Assembly: GCA_028869255.1 (NCBI GenBank) | Contig: CP110972.1 | Location: forward strand, 5,990,001 to 6,054,000 | Reading direction: 5' to 3' | Source: Pseudomonas poae | GTDB taxonomy: Bacteria > Pseudomonadota > Gammaproteobacteria > Pseudomonadales > Pseudomonadaceae | Length of the DNA: 64,000 nt | Shown here: positions 9,041 through 17,587 of the stretch, piece after piece | Layout of the letters: the number at the start of each line of letters is the position of its first letter | Numbering within the stretch: position 1 is the stretch's first letter | Made by a program: the position numbers and the translations under genes | Notes under the pieces: generated by a model | Told to the model about the DNA's origin: nothing | The model's input: the letters and a program-made list of their open reading frames with translations, nothing else | Database searches by the model: none

Positions 9041-9964
9041 ATGCTTTTTTCCCGTAAGGCGGTTTCCAAGCGTCACTTGCTGTTGATCGCGGCTGGTTTC
9101 AGCACCGTGCTCACCGGTTGCGCCACGTCGCCGGCCTCCAAGGTCGCGTCCAGCACCAAGGTCGAGTACTACCCCAACTGCTACGAGCCGGTGCAGCACC
9201 TGCGCACTACCGACTCGGACATGACCAAGTCGGTGGTCACCGGTGCCGCCCTCGGCGCGGCCGGCGGTGCACTGCTGGGCGCCCTGACCGGCGACTCCGA
9301 CAAGCGTGGCCGTAACGCCGCCATCGGTGCAGCGGGCGGCGCCCTGGCTGGCGGCGCGGCGGGTTACTACACCGAGCGTCAAAAGCAGATCAGCGATGAC
9401 AACCAGCGCATCGCGTCCTACTCCACCGACTTCAACAAAAGCGCCTCCGATATCGACCGCAGCACCGCGTACGCCAAGGCGTCCCAGCAGTGCTACCAGA
9501 GCGCGTTCACCAAGCTGGTGGCCGACCGCAAGGCCAAGACCGTCAACGACACCGAAGGCCGCAAGCGCCTGGCGGAAATCGTCGCGGGCCTGAAGGAGTC
9601 CAATGACCTGATCGTTGCGGTCAACGGCAAAGCCAGCGAAGACCTGAACAACTACACCCAGGCTTACGAAAAAGACCTGCAGCAAGTCGGCGTACAGCGT
9701 ACCGACGTGGTCACCGTGGCCACTGCCGATACCACCCCGGTGACGCCGCCGGCCAAAGGCAAGAAAGTCGTCAAGCCGCCGAAAAAGAAGGTGCTGCCAG
9801 TGGTGCCACAAGAAGCCGTGACCACCGAGAAGAGCATCCAGACCGTGCAGGCCAAACAGGCTGAAAGCAAGCAGGTCGCCAGCGCCGGTAAAGCGCAGAT
9901 CGAAGGCACTTGCCGCGATCCGAACCTGGCCGACTGGGCGCCGGTTCCTTGCCCGAACGTTTAA
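9041..9964 (+). CDS. tagQ: T6SS outer-membrane lipoprotein TagQ
   Basis: 307 residues from ATG 9041. The start is chosen so that the lipoprotein signal fits: KRHLLLIAAGFSTVLTGC places a lipobox LTGC at about residues 23-26. Next comes a glycine-zipper pair (GAALGAAGGALLGALTG and AAIGAAGGALAGGAAGYY), a helical region, and a Lys/Pro-rich segment (PPKKKVLPVV). TagQ is the outer-membrane lipoprotein that anchors TagR in the P. aeruginosa system. It is the last gene of the module, 84 bases after tagR, and is followed by a terminator-like hairpin at 9996. Confidence 0.88.
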   Translation: MLFSRKAVSKRHLLLIAAGFSTVLTGCATSPASKVASSTKVEYYPNCYEPVQHLRTTDSDMTKSVVTGAALGAAGGALLGALTGDSDKRGRNAAIGAAGGALAGGAAGYYTERQKQISDDNQRIASYSTDFNKSASDIDRSTAYAKASQQCYQSAFTKLVADRKAKTVNDTEGRKRLAEIVAGLKESNDLIVAVNGKASEDLNNYTQAYEKDLQQVGVQRTDVVTVATADTTPVTPPAKGKKVVKPPKKKVLPVVPQEAVTTEKSIQTVQAKQAESKQVASAGKAQIEGTCRDPNLADWAPVPCPNV

Positions 9965-9995
9965 GTAATATGCTGCTATAAGCGTCAAACGCCAG

Positions 9996-10036
9996 CCGAT
10001 CTTCCGCTAATGCGCAAGATCGGTAGCGTTCTTTTT
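9996..10036 (+). terminator. Intrinsic terminator after tagQ
   Basis: An 8-bp perfect inverted repeat, CCGATCTT at 9996-10003 and AAGATCGG at 10016-10023, is followed by a T-rich run ending at 10035. It sits 32 bases after the tagQ stop and would end the T6SS operon. Confidence 0.55.
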
Positions 10037-10088
10037 GCAAATCGTTAAACTGCTGCGGCCACTCAATAATTACACCGAGGCCGTGTGC

Positions 10089-10466
10089 ATGAAATTTCGT
10101 CTTCTGCTGTGGGTGCTGGGCCTGATGATGGGCAAAGCCAGCCGCACCAATCCCGCTTTCCAGCAACAGCTGGGTGACAAAGACCTGGCGTTCCAGTTGC
10201 AGACCCTCGACGGCAAGGTTGCCCGTCACTTCATCGTCAAAGACCAGCGCATCACCAGCCGTTCGGGCGTACACCCGGCGCCTGCGTTTGCCATCGCGTT
10301 CAAGGACGCCGCCTACGGCTTCGCCACGATGCAGGCGAAGAACAAGCAACTGGCGTTCATGACGGGGATTCAGGACAAATCGATCCAGATCAAGGGCAAC
10401 CCGGCGCTGGTAATCTGGTTCCAGGGGTTGACCAAGTATTTGAAGCCCAAGAAAAAGAAGGGCTGA
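10089..10466 (+). CDS. Small SCP2-like (sterol carrier type) protein
   Basis: 125 residues from ATG 10089. It resembles an SCP2-type lipid-binding domain: a KVARHFIVKDQRI strand pair, then HPAPAFAIAFKDA, and the family-like C-terminal pattern FMTG-IQIKGNPALVIWFQGL. It ends in a lysine-rich tail (LKPKKKKG). The first ~17 residues are hydrophobic (MKFRLLLWVLGLMMG) and may be a membrane anchor. Homologues are common in Pseudomonas and sometimes mislabelled helicase; no role is established. A decayed 3' copy of the same gene type lies at 11584-11645, beyond the calcium-binding gene. Confidence 0.7.
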   Translation: MKFRLLLWVLGLMMGKASRTNPAFQQQLGDKDLAFQLQTLDGKVARHFIVKDQRITSRSGVHPAPAFAIAFKDAAYGFATMQAKNKQLAFMTGIQDKSIQIKGNPALVIWFQGLTKYLKPKKKKG

Positions 10467-10477
10467 GTCTTGATCAC

Positions 10478-10496
10478 TCCCACGCTCTGCGTGGGA
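10478..10496. repeat. Short intergenic palindrome, TCCCACGC-TCT-GCGTGGGA
   Basis: Perfect 8-bp arms with a 3-base loop, 11 bases after the SCP2-like stop. The sequence belongs to a short repeat seen many times in Pseudomonas intergenic regions. Here it marks the left border of the accessory patch that carries the calcium-binding-repeat gene. The remaining ~120 bases up to 10620 show no further gene. Confidence 0.6.
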
Positions 10497-10620
10497 ATGC
10501 CGCTTTGCACGCTTTGTGTAACGTATACAGGGTAAGATCAACCCGCCACTAGAATATTGATTAGGTAGGGCGTGTCAGAATTATCAATCACGTGGTAAGA
10601 ACATCCTGGGCCATATTGCG

Positions 10621-11475
10621 TTACCAAGCCCTATTATCATCAGACTTGTAGATGATATTGTCTTTATCACTGTCGCGCCGGCCAGTGAACTTGACCTTTC
10701 CGTCCTCTGCCTTGCCGTCAATAGTGATGTTAGTTGCGCCTGCTTGCGGAAGCGTTCGGATCGTGGTGTCGACATCGGCCTGCACGTATATAAAAGCGCG
10801 CTTTGAACTATTTATAATATGCGCAGGGCCTGAATGTACCACAATACCATCGGCATCTCCTTTGGCTGATATCCATGTGGGTTCTTTGTCGGTTTTTTCA
10901 CTGCCGACGTGAAATGAATTGAACCCCTCATTCCCTTCAAGCTTATTGAGGCCATTACCACTTTTCAGGATGTCATCTCCGCGCCCACCGCGCAGGGTAC
11001 CGCCACCAGGGCCTAGCTCCCCGTGGTCATTACCATCTCCCAAGTCGACAGTGGATTTCCCGCCCCCTGTTTTTACCGTGTCGTCACCTGCCCCAGTTGA
11101 AATATTGATTAGTAACTTGATGCCAGGAGCAACCGTCACGTTATCATTGCCGCCGGCAGTTTTTATATTAATGACGCCATCGTGGTCACTGTTATCTATG
11201 CCAAGTGTGATGTCCACGCCATTTATCTCGGCAATGATTCTGTTGTTTACTAGTTGTTTTAGAATGATGTTGTCATTTGTATTTCCAGTTTCAATGTCTA
11301 CTTGTATTGCGTGGGTATATTGATCAGGCCCGTAGTTAACTCGTTTGTCCGGGTGTGTTGTGATTTTTGTATTGCCAAAGTGTTCTACTGTGGGCGGCCG
11401 GTTATCAACAGTGCTACTGCTCTGAGGGGGCGCCAAAGGTGGTGTGAAGTGAGGTGTAGACGCAATAGAGGTCAT
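10621..11475 (-). CDS. Calcium-binding-repeat (RTX-like) protein, accessory gene
   Basis: 284 residues from ATG 11475, which has AGGA 8 bases upstream; a TTG at 11565 could add 30 residues but has no clear ribosome site. The N-terminus (~35 residues) is Ser/Thr/Pro-rich and disordered, with no signal peptide. The middle carries hemolysin-type nonapeptide-like repeats (GAGDDTVKTG, LGDGNDHGE, GGRGDDILKSG, GNGLNKLEGNEG) that normally bind calcium in a parallel beta-roll. The C-terminus (TTIRTLPQAGATNITIDG onward) is unassigned. Base composition is clearly more AT-rich than the flanks, suggesting transfer. No type I secretion genes are nearby; the T6SS module is 0.7 kb away on the other strand. 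Function unknown; a secreted effector or adhesin fragment is only a guess. Confidence 0.7.
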   Translation of the reverse strand: MTSIASTPHFTPPLAPPQSSSTVDNRPPTVEHFGNTKITTHPDKRVNYGPDQYTHAIQVDIETGNTNDNIILKQLVNNRIIAEINGVDITLGIDNSDHDGVINIKTAGGNDNVTVAPGIKLLINISTGAGDDTVKTGGGKSTVDLGDGNDHGELGPGGGTLRGGRGDDILKSGNGLNKLEGNEGFNSFHVGSEKTDKEPTWISAKGDADGIVVHSGPAHIINSSKRAFIYVQADVDTTIRTLPQAGATNITIDGKAEDGKVKFTGRRDSDKDNIIYKSDDNRAW

Positions 11476-11583
11476 ATACGGATCCTGGCTTTTGAGTACG
11501 GGTGATGTGCTTACACTCACTCTGTGGCTCAATAACTGTTCAAGGTTCCAGTGTTGTTTGCACAATTAATCAATGTCGCAAGC

Positions 11584-11645
11584 CATTCAGATCAAGGGCA
11601 ACCCGGCGGCTGACCCAGTATCTGAAACCGAAGAAAAAGAAATAA
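11584..11645 (+). pseudogene. Remnant of the 3' end of an SCP2-like gene
   Basis: Bases 11585-11608 match 10383-10406 of the intact SCP2-like gene almost exactly (IQIKGNPA). After a net loss of about 20 bases the match resumes as LTQYLKPKKKK and a TAA at 11643. The equivalent end of the intact gene is LTKYLKPKKKKG. The changes show it is a diverged second copy, not a fresh duplication. The rest of the gene is missing and the calcium-binding gene occupies the space to its left. Confidence 0.7.
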
Positions 11646-11661
11646 GACTGAGTACTGCTTT

Positions 11662-11755
11662 TGTGGCGAGGGCGCTTTCTCCCGTTGGGCTGCGCAGCGG
11701 ACCCGCTATTTTGGGAGGACTGCGCCCTCCAACGGGAGCAAGCGCCCTCGCCACA
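11662..11755. repeat. REP doublet (REPIN-like), GTGGCGAGGGCGC family
   Basis: Two inverted copies about 27 bases long: TGTGGCGAGGGCGC... at 11662-11688 and its near-complement ending CCTCGCCACA at 11755. They are separated by a 40-base spacer that itself folds (GGGCTGCGCAG, CTGCGCCC). The element sits just beyond the HDOD gene stop (that gene runs leftward, ending at 11760). This family differs from the GCGGGCTTGC elements elsewhere in the window. Confidence 0.7.
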
Positions 11756-11759
11756 ATAA

Positions 11760-13160
11760 TCAGCCCTGGCTGAACTGCGACGCCAACTCGCGCAACAGCA
11801 CCTCAGCATCCAACACCTTGCCAACCACTTCCTCCGCCTTGTCCCGGCTCAACCCCAGGCGCTCAAGCAGCGCATCCGGGATCGCCTCATCCGGCCCGGA
11901 ACCAATCCCGCGGCTGCGCAACAAGCGCACGGCCAGGCACACCAGGTTCGGGTACTCGGCGTACTGGCCGTCGTAGGTCGGGTCGTGCTGGAAGCGCAGG
12001 GCGGTGGACAGCTCGTCCGGCATGTCCCAGTAGCGCATCAGCCAGGCGCCGATCTGCTCGCGGCTGATGCCCAGCAAGTGTTGTTCGACGTAGCTGTGGC
12101 ACAGGTGCGGGTTGACCTCCAGGTGTCGGCAGATCAGCGAGAAGTGCGGCGGGAACACATGGGCCAGCAGCAGATAACCGAAGTTGTGCAGCAGGCCGGC
12201 CAGGTAGGTCAGGCCGGCTTCCGGGCGCTGGGCGCGGGGCATGGCGCGGGTCAGGCCTTCGATCACGGCAGCGGTATAGATCGACTGGTGCCAGTACGGC
12301 GTGGCCTGGTGCGGGTGGTCTTTGGGCAGGCTCAAGGTCTTGCCCAGGGCCAGGCCCAGCGCCAGGTTGATCACCAGGTCAAAGCCCAATACGCGCACGA
12401 TGGCGTCTTCTACTGAACGAATCTTGCCCGGCGACGCGTAGTACGGCGACGCGGCCCAGCTCACCACCTGGGCGGCCAGGGCCGGGTCGGTTTCAACCAC
12501 ACCGGTGATGTCATCGATGGTGGCGTTGGGGTCCACGCGCAGCTTGATGATTTTTTGCGCGGTGTCGGCCAGCGGTGGAATCTCGATGGTCGCTTCCAGG
12601 CGCTGCTGGATACGGCGGGCGGTGAACGCCTGCATCGCCTGGGTGATTTCCTCGCGGTCATCATTCGGGCGGTCGAGGTTGGGGCGGATATTGCTCAGCG
12701 GTTCGCCGAAGTGGCCGGCGCTGGCCTTGGTGAGCATGGTCTTGAAATCGGCGCTGGTGATTTCCAGCAGCAGCCCGGCTTCGCCCGAATGCACCAGCAG
12801 GCTTGGCTCGTTGAGCAGGCTGCCTTCGTACAGGCACGGCGAGCTGGTGAGCGGCGGCAGGCCCGGCAACAGGCTCAGGTCATGTTTGCCCAGCATGCGC
12901 TCGATGCGCTCCGGCGACACGGCCGTGAGGCGGCGACCGGTAAGTTCGGCGAGGCGGTTGAGGTCGAGCAACTGGTTCTGCGGGAACAGCACCATCAGTG
13001 CACCCACCGCGTCTTCCAGCAGCACAGCCTGGACCTTTCGTGCAGGATTCAGGCCCGGTTGGTCGGCGACTTCCGTGTAGTTGACGGCGAGCTTTGCGAG
13101 CAGAGCCCGGATGACCGGCGGGGCGGTCAGTGGGGCTGTGGCGAGGGCAACTTCTGACAT
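11760..13160 (-). CDS. HDOD-domain protein with N-terminal YbaK-like domain
   Basis: 466 residues from ATG 13160 (MSEVALATAP; an upstream in-frame ATG at 13241 would add 27 residues of unlikely sequence). Residues ~14-140 resemble a YbaK/aminoacyl-tRNA deacylase domain (VIRALLAKLAVNYTEV, LEDAVGALMVLFPQNQLLDL). Residues ~200-400 are an HDOD domain (LRVDPNATIDDITGVVETDP, VSWAASPYYASPGKIRS, YLAGLLHNFGYLLLAHV). HDOD domains lack the metal-binding HD pair and act in signalling, often with c-di-GMP or chemotaxis partners. The combination is known in Pseudomonas but its job is not defined. It stands alone, on the same strand as recG and separated from it by 77 bases. Confidence 0.85.
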   Translation of the reverse strand: MSEVALATAPLTAPPVIRALLAKLAVNYTEVADQPGLNPARKVQAVLLEDAVGALMVLFPQNQLLDLNRLAELTGRRLTAVSPERIERMLGKHDLSLLPGLPPLTSSPCLYEGSLLNEPSLLVHSGEAGLLLEITSADFKTMLTKASAGHFGEPLSNIRPNLDRPNDDREEITQAMQAFTARRIQQRLEATIEIPPLADTAQKIIKLRVDPNATIDDITGVVETDPALAAQVVSWAASPYYASPGKIRSVEDAIVRVLGFDLVINLALGLALGKTLSLPKDHPHQATPYWHQSIYTAAVIEGLTRAMPRAQRPEAGLTYLAGLLHNFGYLLLAHVFPPHFSLICRHLEVNPHLCHSYVEQHLLGISREQIGAWLMRYWDMPDELSTALRFQHDPTYDGQYAEYPNLVCLAVRLLRSRGIGSGPDEAIPDALLERLGLSRDKAEEVVGKVLDAEVLLRELASQFSQG

Positions 13161-13237
13161 GGCCTGATCCAATTTCTTACAGTCAACGAAGTATAACCAG
13201 CTTGATACATATGTTGGTCGGATAAGTGAGTCAGGCG

Positions 13238-15312
13238 TCACACTTGGCCGTATTGCTGCCCATGTCGCAGCCAGCGATCCAGCAACGGGCTGACATGTTC
13301 CGGCCAGCGCTCCAGCAGCGCCTGCGCGGCATCGCGCACAGCGGGCAGCAGGTCGGCATCGCGCATCAGGTCGGCGACCTTGAATTGCAGCAGGCCGGTC
13401 TGGCGCGTGCCGAGCATCTCGCCGGGCCCGCGCAGTTCCAGGTCTTTTTCGGCGATGACAAACCCATCGTTGGTTTCGCGCATGATCCCCAAGCGCTGAC
13501 GCCCGATCTGCGACAGCGGCGGGTGATACAGCAGCACGCAGTGGCTGGCGGTGCTGCCCCGGCCGACGCGGCCGCGCAATTGGTGCAATTGCGCCAAGCC
13601 CAGGCGCTCGGGGTTTTCGATGATCATCAGGCTGGCGTTAGGCACGTCCACACCCACCTCAATCACGGTGGTGGCCACCAGCAGTTGCAGGTTGCCGGCC
13701 TTGAACTCGGCCATCACCGCGGCTTTTTCCACCGGTTTCATGCGCCCGTGGATCAGCCCGACCTTGAGCTCACCCAGCGCGCTGGTGAGGTCTTCGTAAG
13801 TGGTCTCGGCGGCCTGGCAGGTCAGTTCTTCGGACTCTTCGATCAGCGTGCACACCCAGTACGCCTGGCGGCCTTCGGCACAGGCGCCGCGCACGCGCTC
13901 GATCACTTCGACGCGGCGGGTGTCGGTGACCAGCACGGTGTTGACCGGGGTGCGGCCGGGGGCAGTTCGTCGAGGATCGAGGTGTCGAGGTCGGCGTAGG
14001 CGCTCATGGCCAGGGTGCGCGGGATCGGCGTGGCGGTCATGATCAACTGGTGCGGGCTCATGCGCCCGCCCACGCCTTTCTGGCGCAGTGCCAGGCGTTG
14101 TTGCACGCCGAAACGGTGCTGTTCGTCGATGATCACCAAGGCCAGGTTCTTGAACTTCACTTCGTCCTGGAACAGTGCGTGGGTGCCCACCACCATCGGT
14201 GCGCCGGCGGCGATCTGTTCCAGCGCCGCTGCTCGGTTCTTGCCCTTGAGCTTGCCGGCCAGCCACGCCACTTCCAGGCCCAGCGGTTCGAGCCAGCGCT
14301 TGAAGGTGATGAAGTGTTGCTCGGCAAGGATCTCGGTGGGCGCCATCAGCGCCACTTGGTAACCGGCTTCCAGTGCTTGCAGCGCGGCGAGGGCCGCGAC
14401 CACGGTTTTGCCCGCGCCCACATCGCCCTGGATCAGGCGCAGCATCGGTTCTTTTTGGCTGAGGTCGTAGGCGATTTCATTGCCGACGCGCTGCTGCGCG
14501 CCGGTCGGCGCAAAGCCCAGGTTGGCCAGGTATTGCGCAGGTAGCCGCGTGGCCTTGGGCATCGCCGGTGCGCGCAGCGAGCGCATGCTCTCGCGCAGGC
14601 GTTGCTGGGACAGTTGGTGGGTCAGCAACTCTTCAAAGGCCAGGCGGTGCTGGGCCCAGTGATGACCCAGCGCCAGTTCGTCTACATCAGCGTCGGCCGG
14701 TGGGTGATGCAGGTAGCGAATCGCATCGGCCAGCGGCGCCAGCTGATAGTCGCGGGCCAGTTCCAGCGGCAGCCAGTCGGGCAGGCTTGTGGGGCCGAGC
14801 ATCGTCAGCGTTTGCATGCACAGCTGGCGCAGGCGTTGCTGGGTCAGGCCTTCGGTGAGCGGGTAGATCGGTGTAAGGGTGGTGTCCACCGGCGGCGGCT
14901 CGTCGCCGGTGATGGCGCGGTACTCCGGGTGGTAAATCTCCAGGCCCGAGGCGCCGGGCCGCGCTTCGCCGTAGCAGCGCACGCGGGTGCCACGCTTGAG
15001 GCCGTCCTTCTGTGCATTGCTGAAATGGTAGAAGCGCAGGCTCAGGCCGCCGGTGCCGTCCTGCAGGCGCACCACCAGGCTGCGGCGCTTGCCCATCACC
15101 ACGTCGGCGCCGCTGACGGTGCCTTCGACCACCGCATCCTGCCCAGGACGCAACTGGCCAATCGGCACCACGCGGGTGCGGTCCTGATAACGCAGGGGCA
15201 GGTGGAACAGCACGTCCTGGAGGTTTTCCAGGCCGACCTTGGCCAGCTTTTCGGCCATGGCTTCACCGACACCTTTAAGGGCGGTGACCGACACCTGCGA
15301 CAGCTCAGTCAT
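13238..15312 (-). CDS. recG: ATP-dependent DNA helicase RecG (one-base frameshift)
   Basis: RecG remodels stalled replication forks and branch-migrates Holliday junctions. From ATG 15312 (MTELSQVSVTALKG) the wedge/OB domain is followed by helicase motifs: GDVGAGKT (Walker A), MAPTEILAEQH, DEQHRFGVQQR (DEQH box), MTATPIPRTLAM. The frame breaks at the G-run 13958-13962, just after LDELPP. In another frame the gene continues as GRTPVNTVLV, GLIHGRMKP, VIEVGVDVPNAS and QLRGRVGRG to the stop at 13238. Restoring a sixth C on the coding strand gives about 691 residues, the normal RecG length. It lies 8 bases after oxyR, the usual Pseudomonas order. Confidence 0.92.
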
Positions 15313-15320
15313 ACGTCTAA

Positions 15321-16241
15321 TCAGCTCGCAGCAGGCGGCTCGGCCACCGAACACAGGCGGATCGAGTCGGCGAGGATTTCAATCGCCTTAGGCCGTGGGA
15401 AGCTGGCGCGCCAGGCAATCGCCACGGTACGGAACGGCACCGGTGGCGTGAGTGGGCGCACTTCGATCACGCCGGGGGCGTAGTGATGGCTGTCCACCGC
15501 CGACAGCGGCAGGATCGAAATGCCCAGGCCGGAAGCCACCATGTGGCGGATAGTTTCCAGGGAGCTGGATTCCACGGTGGTGTGCTTGGCGCCGTCGTTG
15601 CCTTTGGTCAATGTGGGGCAGGCTTCCAGCACCTGGTCGCGGAAGCAGTGGCCTTCGCCCAGCAGCAGCAGGCTCTTGTCGTTGAGCAGGCCGGCGTCGA
15701 TGGTGTCTTTTTGCGTCCACGGGTGGGAGGCCGGCATCAGCACGTAGAACGGCTCGTCGTAGAGCGGCAGAGTCAGCACGTCCGCTTCGTTGAAGGGCAG
15801 GGCGATGATGATCGCGTCGAGCTCGCCGTTACGCAGTTTGTCGCGCAGTACGTGGGTGAAGTTTTCTTCGATATACAGCGGCATCTGCGGCGCTACGCGG
15901 TGCAGTTGCGGGATCAGGTGCGGGAACAGGTACGGGCCGACGGTATAGATGGCGCCGACTTTCAGCGGAGCGGTCAGCTGGTTCTTGCCGGCCTGGGCCA
16001 GCTCGCGAATGCTTTGCGCTTGTTCCAGGACCTTCTGGGCCTGGGCAACGATGCCTTCGCCCACGGGGGTGAGGCGCACGGCGCTTTTGCTGCGCTCGAA
16101 AATCAGCACACCGAGTTCGTCTTCAAGCTTCTTCACGCCTACCGACAGCGTCGGCTGGCTGACATGGCAGCGCTCGGCCGCGTGGCCGAAGTGCTGCTCT
16201 TGGGCGAGGGTAACGATGTAGCGTAATTCTGTAAGAGTCAT
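15321..16241 (-). CDS. oxyR: Hydrogen-peroxide-sensing LysR-type regulator OxyR
   Basis: 306 residues. LysR-type helix-turn-helix at residues ~18-40 (HFGHAAERCHVSQPTLS) and an effector domain with the redox pair at C199 (GEGHCF) and C208 (LEACPT), the exact E. coli OxyR numbering. Peroxide forms the C199-C208 disulfide and switches on catalase and peroxiredoxin genes. In Pseudomonas oxyR is followed by recG and the two are co-transcribed, as the 8-base gap here suggests. High identity across the whole length makes the call secure. Confidence 0.96.
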   Translation of the reverse strand: MTLTELRYIVTLAQEQHFGHAAERCHVSQPTLSVGVKKLEDELGVLIFERSKSAVRLTPVGEGIVAQAQKVLEQAQSIRELAQAGKNQLTAPLKVGAIYTVGPYLFPHLIPQLHRVAPQMPLYIEENFTHVLRDKLRNGELDAIIIALPFNEADVLTLPLYDEPFYVLMPASHPWTQKDTIDAGLLNDKSLLLLGEGHCFRDQVLEACPTLTKGNDGAKHTTVESSSLETIRHMVASGLGISILPLSAVDSHHYAPGVIEVRPLTPPVPFRTVAIAWRASFPRPKAIEILADSIRLCSVAEPPAAS

Positions 16242-16363
16242 AGCGGGCGTCCATGAGGTTGCGAGCCAAGCATACCGGCTGCAATCGATAGACGCACGTT
16301 ATCAGAACTTTGGTGAGGATTGAGCGCGGAGTAGTCGGGATTTTTCTGCTGCGATGAAACCAA

Positions 16364-16394
16364 AATGTGGGAGGGGGCTTGCCCCTCCCACATT
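16364..16394. repeat. Single REP palindrome, GGGAGGGGGCTTGCCCCTCCC type
   Basis: A nearly perfect palindrome AATGTGGGAGGGG-GCTTG-CCCCTCCCACATT 16 bases after the tonB stop (tonB runs leftward). It could double as a 3' mRNA-stabilising hairpin. The same variant recurs at 60602-60626. Confidence 0.75.
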
Positions 16395-16409
16395 GGTGCC
16401 TATGTGCCT

Positions 16410-17159
16410 TTACCGGCGACGCTTCTCGATGTTGTACACGAACGGTGCAACGATCTCGATGCTGCCGCCTTTGAGCATATCGGCCGGCGGCTTGGGCAGC
16501 GGCTGGGCACGACGGATCATGTCCAGGGTGGCGCGGTCCAGGTCGGCGTTGCCGGAGCGGCCCACCAACTCGTAGGACAGCACGTTGCCGTCAGCATCGA
16601 CCACGAAGCGCAGGCGGTTCAGACCTTCCTTGCCACGGGCCTGGGCACCTGGCGGGTACTTCTTGTACTTCTGCAGGTGGGCCAGCAGTGTGCCTTCCCA
16701 GGACGCTTTGGCAGCGATCTGTTGCGGCGACGGGCCTGGAACCGGCTGGGCCGATTTTTCAGCCGGCGCGTTGGTCGGTGGAGCGTCGCTCGGCGGCTCT
16801 TCGGAAGGTTTCTCCTTGAGCGGCTCGATCTTTTTCTCCACAGGCTTGGGCGGCTGAGGCTTGGGCTTGGGTTTGACCGGCTTGGGCACCTGGATCGTCG
16901 GCTTGGGCGCCTCGGCCAGTTTCGGCAAAGGCAACTCCTCCACCGGTGCCGGCGGTTGCGGCGGCGTTATGACTTTTGGCGGTGCCGGTGGTGGTGGCGC
17001 AGGCATCGGTGCCAGGTCGATGACCATGGCTGCCGGTGGCAACTGCACCGTGTGCGGCGCCGACCAATGGAGCGCGATGGCAATCGCGACGGCATGCACG
17101 CCCAGCACGACGGCGAGGCTGGTGCCATAACGCGTCAGTTTGTGGCGCGTCGTGATCAT
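16410..17159 (-). CDS. tonB: Energy-transducing protein TonB
   Basis: 249 residues. One N-terminal TM helix (YGTSLAVVLGVHAVAIAIAL), a long periplasmic Pro/Lys-rich spacer (PKPVKPKPKPQPPKPVEKK) of about 80 residues, and a C-terminal TonB fold (WEGTLLAHLQKYKKYPPGAQ, GLNRLRFVVDADGNVL). TonB passes proton-motive energy from ExbB/ExbD to outer-membrane siderophore receptors. Its ATG overlaps the exbD stop by four bases, completing an exbB-exbD-tonB operon. Confidence 0.95.
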   Translation of the reverse strand: MITTRHKLTRYGTSLAVVLGVHAVAIAIALHWSAPHTVQLPPAAMVIDLAPMPAPPPPAPPKVITPPQPPAPVEELPLPKLAEAPKPTIQVPKPVKPKPKPQPPKPVEKKIEPLKEKPSEEPPSDAPPTNAPAEKSAQPVPGPSPQQIAAKASWEGTLLAHLQKYKKYPPGAQARGKEGLNRLRFVVDADGNVLSYELVGRSGNADLDRATLDMIRRAQPLPKPPADMLKGGSIEIVAPFVYNIEKRRR

Positions 17160-17581
17160 TTTTTGGCTGCCGTCTCGAGTCCGACCAGGCCCACCTTGAG
17201 GTAGCCGGCTGCCCGCAGGGCATCCATCACGCTCATCAGGTCGCCGTAGTCCACGCCCTTGTCAGCCTGGAAGAAGATCGTCGTGTCTTTCTTGCCTTGG
17301 GTCTTGGCGTCGAGCACCGGCCCCAGGGTTTCAGCTTTGACTTCTTCTTCGCTCAGGAACAGGCGTTGGTCCGCCTTGACGCTGAGGAAGATCGGTTTCT
17401 CTGGCCGTGGCGCCGGCTTGGCGCTGGAGGCGGGCAGGTCGACCTTGATGTCCACGGTGGCCAGTGGTGCGGCCACCATGAAGATGATCAGCAGCACCAG
17501 CATCACATCGATAAACGGCGTGACGTTGATTTCGTGGTTCTCGACGAGTTCGTCGTCGCCTTGATTCAAATGCAGGCCCAT
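17156..17581 (-). CDS. exbD: Biopolymer transport protein ExbD
   Basis: 141 residues. One TM helix with the essential aspartate (NVTPFIDVMLVLLIIFMVAAPLA) and a periplasmic domain ending in VDYGDLMSVMDALRAAGYLKVGLVG. ExbD and ExbB form the proton-driven motor for TonB. The gene begins 6 bases after exbB and overlaps tonB by 4 bases. Confidence 0.95.
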   Translation of the reverse strand: MGLHLNQGDDELVENHEINVTPFIDVMLVLLIIFMVAAPLATVDIKVDLPASSAKPAPRPEKPIFLSVKADQRLFLSEEEVKAETLGPVLDAKTQGKKDTTIFFQADKGVDYGDLMSVMDALRAAGYLKVGLVGLETAAKK

Positions 17582-17587
17582 GGCCGA

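Noticed and set aside
11573..11773. 66-codon frame starting MSQAIQIKGNPA
   Set aside because: It only fuses the SCP2-like remnant, in the wrong frame, with the REP doublet; no real product is expected.
13903..14266. Programmed ribosomal frameshift in recG
   Set aside because: The site is a plain C-run without a downstream pseudoknot or internal Shine-Dalgarno, and five other genes show similar single-base defects.
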